Source of the DNA: Trinickia diaoshuihuensis
GTDB taxonomy: Bacteria; Pseudomonadota; Gammaproteobacteria; Burkholderiales; Burkholderiaceae
Assembly: GCF_003390925.1 (NCBI RefSeq)
Contig: NZ_QUBS01000081.1
Coordinates: 310,001-374,000, forward strand
Reading direction: 5' to 3'
Length of the DNA stretch: 64,000 nucleotides
Part shown: positions 16,278 to 23,934 of the stretch, piece by piece
Numbering within the stretch: position 1 is the stretch's first letter
Layout of the letters: every line of letters starts with the position of its first letter
Program-made: the position numbers and the translations under genes
The notes under the pieces: generated by a model
Database searches by the model: none
Told to the model about the DNA's origin: nothing
Seen by the model: the letters and a program-made list of their open reading frames with translations, nothing else

Positions 16278-17480
16278 TCAGTCCTTCAAAAACAACTCAT
16301 GCATCGGCGCAAAGTGCGCATAGAGCGGCAAAATAGCACCGCCCATCGCTCTCGCATCCGCGCCGATCGTGCCTTCGATCAACTGCGGTCTGACCATGCC
16401 CTCCCATTCGATCCGATCGAGTTCGCGCTGCGTGCGCCGAATGATTTCGCGCACGAGTTGACGGTCGATTTCGCCGTCGATCACGATCGCTTCCAAGTCG
16501 AGCAACGCCGTCGAAGCGGCGATCGTCATCGCAATGGCGGGGCAGGCTTCGTCGAGCCATCGTTCGGTGATGGCCCACACGTCGGCATTCAGCGCGCGAT
16601 GATCGTGCGCCGCCGCCGCGGGCGCGCCCCTGGCGACGAACCGTTGCTCCAGCACGAACCCCGAAGCCGTATGCAGCAATTGCCGCGGAGCATGTCCGTT
16701 GCCCAGCGCCAGCGGCATCGAGCCCACCGCGCCCGCGTTGCCATGAGGGCCGCCATGCAAGCGCCCGTCGATCACGAGGCCGCCGCCGATGAAGGTGCCG
16801 ACGAACAGGTACAGGAACGATCGGATTCCGCGCCCTTGGCCCATGACCAGCTCGGCGGCGCACGCGGCCGTGGTGTCCTTCGCGAATTCGACGGGCAGCC
16901 CGGTCAACGCCGCGATGCGCGCGCTGATGTCGATCGCGTTCCACGCCTCGAGCGCGGCGGGCGGCGCCCCTAGAAAATCTCGCCATCCGCCGAGCCAGAG
17001 CGGCGCGGCAACGCCGATGCCGACTACTTTGCTCGCGTGCGCGCCGAGCGTACCGGTCACGCGCGCGAGCTTGGTTTCGAGCGCCGGAAACAACATCTCG
17101 GGATCGGGATACGCGTATTCGAGCACGTCGCGCGTGCAGACGTGCCCCGTGAAATCCATGGCGAGCACGTCGAGGCTGCGCCGTCCCACTTTGATCCCGA
17201 TCGTATACGCCCCTTCGGGGCGAAGCGCGATCGGTACCGAGGGCTGGCCGATGCGTCCGCGGACACGCGCTTGCTTCGCAAGCAGGCCGTCGTCGATGAG
17301 CCGATCGACGATCGTGGACACGCTTTGCATGCTCAGGCGCGTAAGACGGGCGACCTCGGCTTTAGGCAGCGGCCCGTGCAAGCGAATCGCCTGTAAGACG
17401 ATGCGCTCGTTGAATTGGCGCATGCCGACTTGGTTCGACCCGACCGTCCTCGTGGCGTGCGGATGCGTTCGCGCGTTCAT
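16278..17480 (-). CDS. ROK-family transcriptional regulator
   Basis: 400 residues. Residues 20-75 are a winged helix (FNERIVLQAIRLHGPLPKAEVARLTRLSMQSVSTIVDRL); the rest is a ROK sugar-sensing domain: FLYLFVGTFIGGGLVIDGRLHGGPHGNAGAVGSMP (nucleotide/sugar loop) and the C-terminal helices. The usual Cys3-His zinc motif of ROK kinases is not obvious, so it may bind sugar without phosphorylating it. It lies 73 bp downstream of frcA on the same strand, and a nested dyad lies before frcB, so it is likely the local repressor. Its gene is probably transcribed with the transporter. Confidence 0.9.
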   Translation of the reverse strand: MNARTHPHATRTVGSNQVGMRQFNERIVLQAIRLHGPLPKAEVARLTRLSMQSVSTIVDRLIDDGLLAKQARVRGRIGQPSVPIALRPEGAYTIGIKVGRRSLDVLAMDFTGHVCTRDVLEYAYPDPEMLFPALETKLARVTGTLGAHASKVVGIGVAAPLWLGGWRDFLGAPPAALEAWNAIDISARIAALTGLPVEFAKDTTAACAAELVMGQGRGIRSFLYLFVGTFIGGGLVIDGRLHGGPHGNAGAVGSMPLALGNGHAPRQLLHTASGFVLEQRFVARGAPAAAAHDHRALNADVWAITERWLDEACPAIAMTIAASTALLDLEAIVIDGEIDRQLVREIIRRTQRELDRIEWEGMVRPQLIEGTIGADARAMGGAILPLYAHFAPMHELFLKD

Positions 17481-17553
17481 TTCGATGCATCCTCGCGCAA
17501 GGGCATGGATGGGTGCCGCGGCACGTGATGCGCGCCGCCCGTCGAGCGAGCCG

Positions 17554-18348
17554 TCATGCGATGGCCCTGACGTCGGCTTGCTTGGCGCCCGTCATGATCG
17601 CGACGGCATCGGACATATGAATGTCCTTCGTATTGACGAGCGCGGCGCGCCGCCCCAGCCGTTGGATATGGATGCGATCGGCGATTTCGAACACATGCGG
17701 CATGTTATGGCTGATGAGGATGACGGGCAGGCCGCGGTCGCGCACGCGCCGAATCAATTCCAGCACCATGTTGCCTTCCTTCACGCCGAGCGCGGCCGTC
17801 GGCTCGTCCAGGATGACGACGTGCCGGGCGAACGCCGCGCTGCGCGCCACCGCCACGCCCTGGCGCTGACCGCCCGAGAGCGTTTCGACCGCCTGCCGCA
17901 TCGATCGAATGCCGATCTGCAGGTCTTTCATGTGCGAGGTGGCTTCCTCCAGCATGCGGCGCTTGTCGATCATTTTAAGCACCGAGCCGCGCCAGCCGGG
18001 CAGGCGCCGCTCCCGGCCCAGGAACAGGTTTTCCGCGATGGTCATGGCCGGAGCCACGGCCAGTTCCTGGTACACCGTTTCGATACCTTTTTCGCGCGCG
18101 TCGAGCGGGCTGCGAAATTTCACGGGGGCGCCGTCGAGCAGGATTTCACCCTCGTCGGGCACGGTCGCGCCCGAAAGCGCTTTGATCAGCGACGATTTGC
18201 CGGCGCCGTTATCGCCGATCACGGCGAGAATCTCGCCGGGCATGACTTCGAAATCACAGCCGTCGAGCGCGGTCACTTGTCCGTAGCGCTTCACGAGGCC
18301 GCGTGCTTGCAGCACGGGCGTCGCTGCGCGAGAGCTTGAGGTCGACAT
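17554..18348 (-). CDS. frcA: Fructose-type ABC transporter ATPase
   Basis: 264 residues, a single nucleotide-binding domain, as in rhizobial FrcA rather than the double-domain RbsA/XylG type. Walker A GDNGAGKS (about 45-52), signature LSGGQRQ, Walker B VVILDEPTAAL and the switch His in ISHNMPHV are all present. It would power the FrcC permease to import fructose (and possibly mannose or ribose in that family). It is third in frcBCA order on the minus strand. The call comes from the FrcB partner, whose similarity to Sinorhizobium FrcB is strong. Confidence 0.88.
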   Translation of the reverse strand: MSTSSSRAATPVLQARGLVKRYGQVTALDGCDFEVMPGEILAVIGDNGAGKSSLIKALSGATVPDEGEILLDGAPVKFRSPLDAREKGIETVYQELAVAPAMTIAENLFLGRERRLPGWRGSVLKMIDKRRMLEEATSHMKDLQIGIRSMRQAVETLSGGQRQGVAVARSAAFARHVVILDEPTAALGVKEGNMVLELIRRVRDRGLPVILISHNMPHVFEIADRIHIQRLGRRAALVNTKDIHMSDAVAIMTGAKQADVRAIA

Positions 18349-18444
18349 GACGTTTCCTTAGCGAATACGAGTGCGAGTACAAGTGCAAGTCCGAGTGCCG
18401 TTGCACGCGTGCGCCGCGATGCGGGTCGCGGCAAGCGCGCTTGC

Positions 18445-19443
18445 TCAGGCTTTGCGGTGCGTGAGTTTGTCGGCGGCCACGGCGAGAATCACGAGAATCC
18501 CGGTGATCAGCACTTGATAGACGGAGGAGACGCCGATGAGCGTGAGCCCGTTGCGGAACACGCCGACGATCAAAGCGCCGAGCAAGGTGCCCACCACCGA
18601 TCCGCGTCCGCCGAACAGGCTCGTGCCGCCCAGCACGACTGCCGTAATGCTGTCGAGGTTGTCCGTCTGACCGGCTTGCGGGTCGCCCACGCCCGTGCGC
18701 GAGACCAGCAGCAGCGCCGCGATGCCGTAGATCATGCCCGAGAGCGAGTAGACCGTGAGCAAGATCCGCTGCGACGAGAGGCCCATGAGGCGCGCCGCTT
18801 CGGGGTTGTTGCCGAGCGCGTACAAGTGCCGGCCCGGCACGGTATTTTTGAGCACGAACCAAACGGCGAAGTACATGAAGAGCGCGAGCACCGTGCCGTA
18901 CGTCACCTCGGCCGGCCCGACCCTGAACGTATTGCCGAAGAACATCATCGCATCGGGCAGGTTCGATATCGTCTCGGCATTCGAATAAAGCTGCGTCAAC
19001 GCGAATGCGATGTTGAGCGTACCGAGCGTGACAATGAACGAGGGCAGTTTCACGCGCGTGACGAGCACGCCGTTCAGCAGACCGAACAGCGTACTGGCGC
19101 CGATGCCGCACAGGATGGCGAGCACGGGCGGCACGCCGAGCACGACCGCGAACTTCGTCATGATGATCGAGCCGAACGCCATCACCATGCCGCACGACAG
19201 ATCGATGCCGGCGGTCAGCACGACGAGCGTTTGGCCGATGGCGATCACGCCGACGACGATCGTTTGCTGCAGGATCAGCGAGAAATTCTGAAACGAGAGG
19301 AAGCGATGACTCTGCGATACGAAGAAGGCACAAGCGGCGAGGAGGGCGATCAACGGACCGGCCTCGGCGAGGCTCGGCATGCGATGGCCGCGCGAATGAG
19401 GAACGGGGGCCGGCGCCAGCGGGCCGGCTGATTGAGTCGTCAT
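18445..19443 (-). CDS. frcC: Fructose-type ABC transporter permease
   Basis: 332 residues with about nine hydrophobic helices, in the branched sugar permease family (RbsC/FrcC). Typical stretches are the periplasmic-entry helix IGQTLVVLTAGIDLSCG, LPSFIVTLGTLNIAF, YALGNNPEAARLMGL and ITAVVLGGTSLFGGRGSV. It sits between frcA (96 bp downstream) and frcB (71 bp upstream), the order seen in Sinorhizobium. ATG 19443 is chosen; an earlier in-frame start at 19497 would add 18 Arg-rich residues. Confidence 0.9.
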   Translation of the reverse strand: MTTQSAGPLAPAPVPHSRGHRMPSLAEAGPLIALLAACAFFVSQSHRFLSFQNFSLILQQTIVVGVIAIGQTLVVLTAGIDLSCGMVMAFGSIIMTKFAVVLGVPPVLAILCGIGASTLFGLLNGVLVTRVKLPSFIVTLGTLNIAFALTQLYSNAETISNLPDAMMFFGNTFRVGPAEVTYGTVLALFMYFAVWFVLKNTVPGRHLYALGNNPEAARLMGLSSQRILLTVYSLSGMIYGIAALLLVSRTGVGDPQAGQTDNLDSITAVVLGGTSLFGGRGSVVGTLLGALIVGVFRNGLTLIGVSSVYQVLITGILVILAVAADKLTHRKA

Positions 19444-19514
19444 GATGCGTCTTCTCCTACGATCGAAATGACTGACAGAGCCGGCGCGGGAGCGCACCCC
19501 CGCGCCGCGGCTGC

Positions 19515-20507
19515 TTATTGGCCCCAGCAGTTTTGCAGGCCGAACTTCGTATCCTTGCTGTCCACGCCCGGCATCGGCTTATCGGTAATCAACTCGACGC
19601 CCGTGTCGGTATAGCCGCTCACCTTTTTGCCGGTTTTCGCGTAATCGACGCCGGCGTCCACGCCGAGCGCGGCCATCTTGAGCGGGTACTGCTGCGCGGT
19701 CGCCGCGATCGCGCCGGCCTTGACGTTGCGTACGCCTTCGCAGCCGCCGTCGATCGATACGATCAGCACGTTCTTCTCTTTGCCCGCGGTTTGAAGCGCG
19801 CGATAGGCGCCGGCTGCCGCGGGTTCGTTGATCGTGTAGACGACGTTGATGTCGGGCGACTTTTGCAGGCAGTTCTCCATCGCCGCCTGCCCCTTCGACT
19901 GATCGCCGCGCGTATCTTGGCTGCAGACGATGCTCGGGTCGCCCGCCTTGACGCCGAAGCCTTTCAGGAACCCGTCGTGCCGCAAGATGCCGACGGAGAT
20001 GCCGGGCGCGAGATCGAGCGTGGCGATCTTCGCCGGCTTGTTGCCGAGCGCCTTCTTGGCGTATTGGCCGATCAGCTCGCCGGCCTTGAAGTTGTTGGTG
20101 GCGAACAGGGCGTCCGTGGCGCTCTGCGGATCGGTCGGCGTATCGAGCGCGATCACCATGACGCCGGCGTCACGCGCTTTCTTGATCGACGGGACGATCG
20201 CCTTCGTATCGCTCGGTGTGATCAGGATCGCCTTCGCGCCGGCCGTCGTCATGTTTTCGAGCGCCGTCACTTGCGATGAATTGTCTCCGTCGAATCGGCC
20301 GGCGGCGGTCAGCAACTTTGCGCCGTCCTTCTGAGCAGCCCCTTGGGCACCTTGCTTCATCTTCACGAAAAACGGATTGGTGTCGGTCTTCGTGATCAGG
20401 CCGACGATCGGCTCGTCGGCGAGTGCGGCGCCGGCGCATAGAACCGAGGCAGCGGCGGCGCCGAGCATGAAGTGCCGGGCGGCGGCCAGACAGGGACGGG
20501 TTTTCAT
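19515..20507 (-). CDS. frcB: Fructose-type ABC transporter periplasmic binding protein
   Basis: 330 residues with a cleavable signal (hydrophobic stretch then CAGAALA-DEP). The mature start PIVGLITKTDTNPFFVKMKQG and the later segments VVYTINEPAAAGAYRAL, VSIDGGCEGV and the C-terminal LQNCWGQ are close to rhizobial FrcB. It captures the sugar in the periplasm and docks on FrcC. It is the first gene of the operon. A 41-bp nested dyad centred at 20579 is about 72 bp upstream of the ATG at 20507 and probably controls it. No carbohydrate enzyme gene is adjacent, so the sugar itself is inferred from the family. Confidence 0.9.
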   Translation of the reverse strand: MKTRPCLAAARHFMLGAAAASVLCAGAALADEPIVGLITKTDTNPFFVKMKQGAQGAAQKDGAKLLTAAGRFDGDNSSQVTALENMTTAGAKAILITPSDTKAIVPSIKKARDAGVMVIALDTPTDPQSATDALFATNNFKAGELIGQYAKKALGNKPAKIATLDLAPGISVGILRHDGFLKGFGVKAGDPSIVCSQDTRGDQSKGQAAMENCLQKSPDINVVYTINEPAAAGAYRALQTAGKEKNVLIVSIDGGCEGVRNVKAGAIAATAQQYPLKMAALGVDAGVDYAKTGKKVSGYTDTGVELITDKPMPGVDSKDTKFGLQNCWGQ

Positions 20508-20558
20508 CGAACGCTCTCCTCCGGGTGATTGACAACGAATTGGCAGCACGTCGCTTCG

Positions 20559-20599
20559 GCTGCTCGATTAAATCAACTGCGTGGATTTAGTACAGCAGC
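20559..20599. promoter_or_regulatory. Nested dyad upstream of frcB (candidate ROK operator)
   Basis: Two perfect inverted repeats share one centre at 20579. The inner arms are TAAATC (20569-20574) and GATTTA (20584-20589) with 9 bp between; the outer arms are GCTGCT (20559-20564) and AGCAGC (20594-20599). A 41-bp symmetric element upstream of an ABC sugar operon that carries its own ROK regulator is the expected place for the operator. Which protein binds it is inference. Confidence 0.55.
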
Positions 20600-20789
20600 G
20601 CGGGCGGCCGGAGTCAAGGACAGGGCTTCGGTGCAATGCGAGAAAGACAGGGCGGTATGAGGGCTTGGTGCGCCCGCCCCGGTGCGGGATGGAAAGCGAT
20701 CGTGCAATGCAGCAACGAACGAAGCGGCTCAGGGAAAATCCCGAGTCGAACGCAGTGCGGTCCAGCGCTTAATCGGCTTTGTTTAGTGT

Positions 20790-21713
20790 TTATTTCGCCG
20801 GATCGCGAGCGCGGTCCCAAGGCGGGTCGTCGCCGAACGCCTCGACGAGGGAGTCCACGAAGCGGCGAACCCGCAGCGGAATATGACGCGAACTCGGATA
20901 GACGGCCTGCAGATCGAGGTCGGCCGCGCGATAGCGCGGCAGGACGGCGACGAGCGCGCCGCGGGCGAGGGCATCGCCGAACGCGAATGAGGGGCCGTAA
21001 GCTATCCCGCTTCCCGCCACCGCGGCGGCAACGAGGATCTGCATGTTGTTCGAGACGAGCCTGCAAGGGCCATCGAGCGTGTGGGCCCGGCCTTTCGTAT
21101 CGTAGAGCGTCCAGTCTCCTGGCGAGACGGCGTCGCTGAACGCGAGCCGTTCGACGCGTGCCAGTGCGGCGGGGGTGCGCGGTGCGCCATGACGCCGCAA
21201 GAACGCCGGGGACGCGCACAGCATCATGCGGCAGCGCGCGATCCGCCGGGTAACGAGCGCCGGATCGGTCAACTTGCCGATGCGCAAGGCCACGTCGATG
21301 CCGCTGTCGAGGAGGTCGACGTAACGGTCGCCGAGGACGACTTCGACGTTGGCCTCGGGATGCTCGTTCAGGAAGCGGGCGACGACGTCGCCCAAATGCA
21401 GCGCGCCGAATGTCACGGGCGCCGCCACCCGCAATATTCCCCGAACCGTGCCATGGGAGGCGCTCGCTTCGCGATTCGCTTCGTCCACCGCTTCGAGGAT
21501 CGATTTGCAGCGCAGGTAGTAGCCATGGCCGATATCGGTGAGCGCGAGCCGCCGCGTCGTACGCTGCAGCAGCCGCGCGCCGACCTGCGACTCCAATGCG
21601 GCGACATATTTGCCCGCCATCGCCGCCGAGATGCCGAAGCGGCGCGCCGCGGCGGCCAGGCTTCCTTCATCGACGGCGGCCACGAACAGGCCCATGCCGG
21701 TGAGTCGATCCAT
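20790..21713 (-). CDS. LysR-family transcriptional regulator
   Basis: 307 residues. Winged helix in residues 1-60 (MGLFVAAVDEGSLAAAARRFGISAAMAGKYVAALESQVGARLL), followed by the two-lobe effector domain (about 90-290; HGTVRGILRVAAPVTFGALHLGDVVARFL). This is the CrgA/YhjC-like branch typical of beta-proteobacteria. It lies between frcB and flhC, all three on the same strand; the 282-bp gap from frcB and 152-bp gap from flhC make it an independent unit. Target genes cannot be named. Confidence 0.9.
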   Translation of the reverse strand: MDRLTGMGLFVAAVDEGSLAAAARRFGISAAMAGKYVAALESQVGARLLQRTTRRLALTDIGHGYYLRCKSILEAVDEANREASASHGTVRGILRVAAPVTFGALHLGDVVARFLNEHPEANVEVVLGDRYVDLLDSGIDVALRIGKLTDPALVTRRIARCRMMLCASPAFLRRHGAPRTPAALARVERLAFSDAVSPGDWTLYDTKGRAHTLDGPCRLVSNNMQILVAAAVAGSGIAYGPSFAFGDALARGALVAVLPRYRAADLDLQAVYPSSRHIPLRVRRFVDSLVEAFGDDPPWDRARDPAK

Positions 21714-21865
21714 GCGGTCCTCCGGTCATTCGATCGCCGCGTTATCGATTCGCGGCGGAAAGGGGGACATTATCAACCGGTGGCGCGAAAGGCGAGCGAG
21801 CGTGCCTGACCGAACCGGTCAGGCGGCGGAATTCAAATGGAAAAACGATGGGGGAGGTGGGGCGG

Positions 21866-22435
21866 TCAAGCCGCGCGGGCGGGTTGCGCCGTCTCGGCGT
21901 TGTGTTTGGCAACGGCCGCACGCTTGGTCTTGCCCGCGCGCGACGGCGGCTGACAGGCTCCGCACACGACGTTGTGTTGCAGATCGTGCTTGTGCGCGAC
22001 GAACTTGCCGCTGCAACGGCAGCACGGCGTGAGCTGCAAGATGTCGGCATCGAAGAAGCGTACGAGCGTCCACGCGCGCGTGAGATCGAGCACGGGTTCG
22101 GCATCGCTATGTTTGCAATGCTCGAGGTACAGGCGGTAGCCCTTGGTCAGCGCGTCCAAATGCGAGCAACCCGCTTCGTGCTTGAGGAACACGTACGTGT
22201 TGTAGAACAACGACGCGTGAATGTTCGCGAGCCACGTCATGTACCAGTCGGCCGAGAACGGCAACATCCCCTTCGGCGGCGATACGCCTTTGATTTCGCG
22301 ATACAGGCGGATCATGCGATCGCGCGAGAGGGTCAACTCGCTTTCAAGCACCTGCATGCGCGCCCCGAGCTCGATGAGCGCGATGGCGCGGAACACTTCC
22401 TGGGCGTCTTCCGTGAGGCTCTTCTTCTGGACCAT
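21866..22435 (-). CDS. flhC: Flagellar master regulator subunit FlhC
   Basis: 189 residues. The protein contains the FlhC zinc-binding region with four Cys in two pairs (CCRC near 137-141 and VCGACQ near 157-162) and the DNA-binding N-terminal part (ELTLSRDRMIRLYREIKGVSPPKG). With FlhD it forms the FlhD4C2 activator of class II flagellar genes. It starts 17 bp after flhD stops, so the two are co-transcribed. The basic, Ala-rich C-terminal tail is longer than in enteric FlhC. Start at ATG 22435; a longer reading to 22579 is only read-through in another frame's context. Confidence 0.95.
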   Translation of the reverse strand: MVQKKSLTEDAQEVFRAIALIELGARMQVLESELTLSRDRMIRLYREIKGVSPPKGMLPFSADWYMTWLANIHASLFYNTYVFLKHEAGCSHLDALTKGYRLYLEHCKHSDAEPVLDLTRAWTLVRFFDADILQLTPCCRCSGKFVAHKHDLQHNVVCGACQPPSRAGKTKRAAVAKHNAETAQPARAA

Positions 22436-22452
22436 GGCGTAGCCTCGTCGTG

Positions 22453-22773
22453 TCACGCGAACTGCTCGGCCGGCTGGCTGGCGAGCAAAATCGCGGTGTG
22501 CGTGGCGGCCACTTCGGCATTTTTCGCGGTCTGCGTCAAAGCCGACAACATCGAGTGGTCGTTGAAGCGGAAGAAGCACAAGAGCTGATCGGAGGATGCC
22601 AGCTTCACGCTCTGCGCGAGCGAAAGCCCGGCCAGCAAATCGGCCAACTCCGACGACAGGCCAAGCCGGAACATGCCGATGGCCTTGTCCTCGCGCAGCA
22701 TGCGCTGCGCGAGCATGATGTACGACAAATTAATTTCGCGGATAGAGTCCAGCGTTTCGCTGCTGCGGTCCAT
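22453..22773 (-). CDS. flhD: Flagellar master regulator subunit FlhD
   Basis: 106 residues, the usual size. The helical core EINLSYIMLAQRMLREDKAIGMFRLGLS and the C-terminal helix are typical, and the cognate flhC follows immediately. FlhD4C2 activates flagellar class II promoters and can affect biofilm regulators. No flagellar structural genes are in the window. About 400 bp of non-coding DNA upstream, including a 15-bp palindrome, suggests complex regulation of this operon. Confidence 0.95.
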   Translation of the reverse strand: MDRSSETLDSIREINLSYIMLAQRMLREDKAIGMFRLGLSSELADLLAGLSLAQSVKLASSDQLLCFFRFNDHSMLSALTQTAKNAEVAATHTAILLASQPAEQFA

Positions 22774-23169
22774 TTCTCACGTTTCCGAAGCCCCGTTGAC
22801 CCAGTCCGGTATTTTCTACCGTGTAATTTTGTCGCTCGCGGGGACGACATCGTTTGCGCGACCCCGGTGCATTCTTTGATACAGGCAGTTACAACTTGTA
22901 ACACCATGGGGGCCATTCTAAGAACCGCTTTTACCGAAATCAATCCCTTCCCAATAAAATGTAGGAAAAAAACACACGTAGGGTTTTCGGCAATTTTTTC
23001 ATGCCGTTGTAACAAGAAAAGTTGACCGGTATCGATCAGCTCTTTTGCTTGCCGCAGGCAGCGGTGTGCCGTTCCCGCCTGCTATCCAGTGCGAGACGAA
23101 AACCAATAATGATGGTTAGGTAAGAATTCCCCATCCTGCCGGTCGGCCGATCGGCGTCCCGGTCAGGCA
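22774..23169. promoter_or_regulatory. flhDC upstream region, 396 bp without a gene
   Basis: Contains no convincing ORF. It is AT-richer than its surroundings, especially at 22940-23030, with runs such as AAAAAAAC. A perfect 15-bp palindrome, GTTACAA-C-TTGTAAC, is at 22888-22902, about 115-130 bp upstream of flhD, and a related TTGTAACAA occurs near 23005. Likely the control region of flhDC. I cannot place the promoter with confidence. Confidence 0.55.
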
Positions 23170-23610
23170 TCATCCATGCAGACGCCACCACTGCGTGGCG
23201 AGGGGCCAGAGCAGCGTGATCCATGTTAGGGCGCAGGTAACGAGCGCGATGAGGACGGCCGCGCTGCCGCAATCCTTGGCTCGGCGCGACAGCTCGTGAC
23301 GGTCGAGCGAGATGCGATCGACGACGGCCTCGATGGCCGAGTTTAGGAGTTCCACCAGTAGGACGAGCAGTACCGACCCGATCAGCATGACGCGTTCGAC
23401 CGCGGTGACCGGCAGCAACACCGCGCAGGGCAGCAATACGACGGCTAACGCGACCTCTTGGCGAAACGCGCTTTCGGCCCGGAAGGTGGCGACGAGTCCG
23501 TCGTACGAATGTTTGAGCGCAAACAGGGCGCGCGTGATGCCGGTCCGCTTCGGGGGCGGTAACAGCGGGTTATGCGAGGAGGAGGGCTGCGATTTGCTTG
23601 GGCGGACCAT
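23170..23610 (-). CDS. dgkA: Diacylglycerol kinase
   Basis: 146 residues with three membrane helices (about 52-72, 74-93, 115-140) and the DgkA signature ELLNSAIEAVVDRISLDRHELSRRAKDCGSAAV, including the Glu-Asn-Ala-type catalytic loop and the essential Asp/Lys residues. It phosphorylates diacylglycerol in the inner membrane to phosphatidic acid, recycling lipid from membrane-derived glycan synthesis. The N-terminal 30 residues (Ser/Pro-rich) are an extra extension relative to E. coli. It is divergent from the bcs operon. BcsG-type phosphoethanolamine transfer from phosphatidylethanolamine would release diacylglycerol, so its position next to bcs is suggestive. Confidence 0.93.
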   Translation of the reverse strand: MVRPSKSQPSSSHNPLLPPPKRTGITRALFALKHSYDGLVATFRAESAFRQEVALAVVLLPCAVLLPVTAVERVMLIGSVLLVLLVELLNSAIEAVVDRISLDRHELSRRAKDCGSAAVLIALVTCALTWITLLWPLATQWWRLHG

Positions 23611-23707
23611 CGGGCGTACCTATGATCGGTCGCGGGGGGTGCGGAACGCGCGGCCGATGTTGCTGAAAAGTGCGGCAAGTTTGTCACACTTATCTGCTAT
23701 CCTAGGC

Positions 23708-23726
23708 GGTTTCGCGCAGCGAAACC
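23708..23726. promoter_or_regulatory. Perfect hairpin upstream of the bcs promoter
   Basis: GGTTTCGC (23708-23715) pairs with GCGAAACC (23719-23726) around the 3-nt GCA loop, in the dgkA-bcsB gap and before the candidate bcs promoter. It could be a regulator binding site; there is no T-run for termination. Confidence 0.35.
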
Positions 23727-23762
23727 CCGCAAAGCGTCGCCGACACCCCGAAGTTCAAGCGA

Positions 23763-23791
23763 TTGTCGCAGGTCAAGGTTCGGACTATATA
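23763..23791 (+). promoter_or_regulatory. Candidate bcs operon promoter
   Basis: TTGTCG (23763-23768) and TATATA (23786-23791) are separated by exactly 17 bp, a sigma-70 spacing with a good -10 box. Transcription would begin near 23798, leaving an unusually long leader of about 135 nt before bcsB. The rest of the 324-bp dgkA-bcsB gap holds only the hairpin noted at 23708. An FleQ-type or other activator site is not identifiable by eye. Confidence 0.5.
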
Positions 23792-23934
23792 AGCGATGTA
23801 TATCAATGAGCCCAAACGGGCGCGCGCGTGGTGGCTATCCATCGGCACGGGCCGCGGCCCTCGGCCGCATTGCGGGCCGCGCAAAGACAGCCGTCAATGC
23901 GGCGCCCCATCGTTCGGCTAGAAACGGTCCGTCA

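Noticed and set aside
20508-20789. A gene between frcB and the LysR gene
   Set aside because: Only short frames without ribosome sites; the interval contains the dyad and presumably the frcB promoter.
23806-23934. Upstream extension of bcsB with an earlier ATG
   Set aside because: It would add 43 basic residues ahead of an N-terminal signal peptide, and no ribosome site precedes it.
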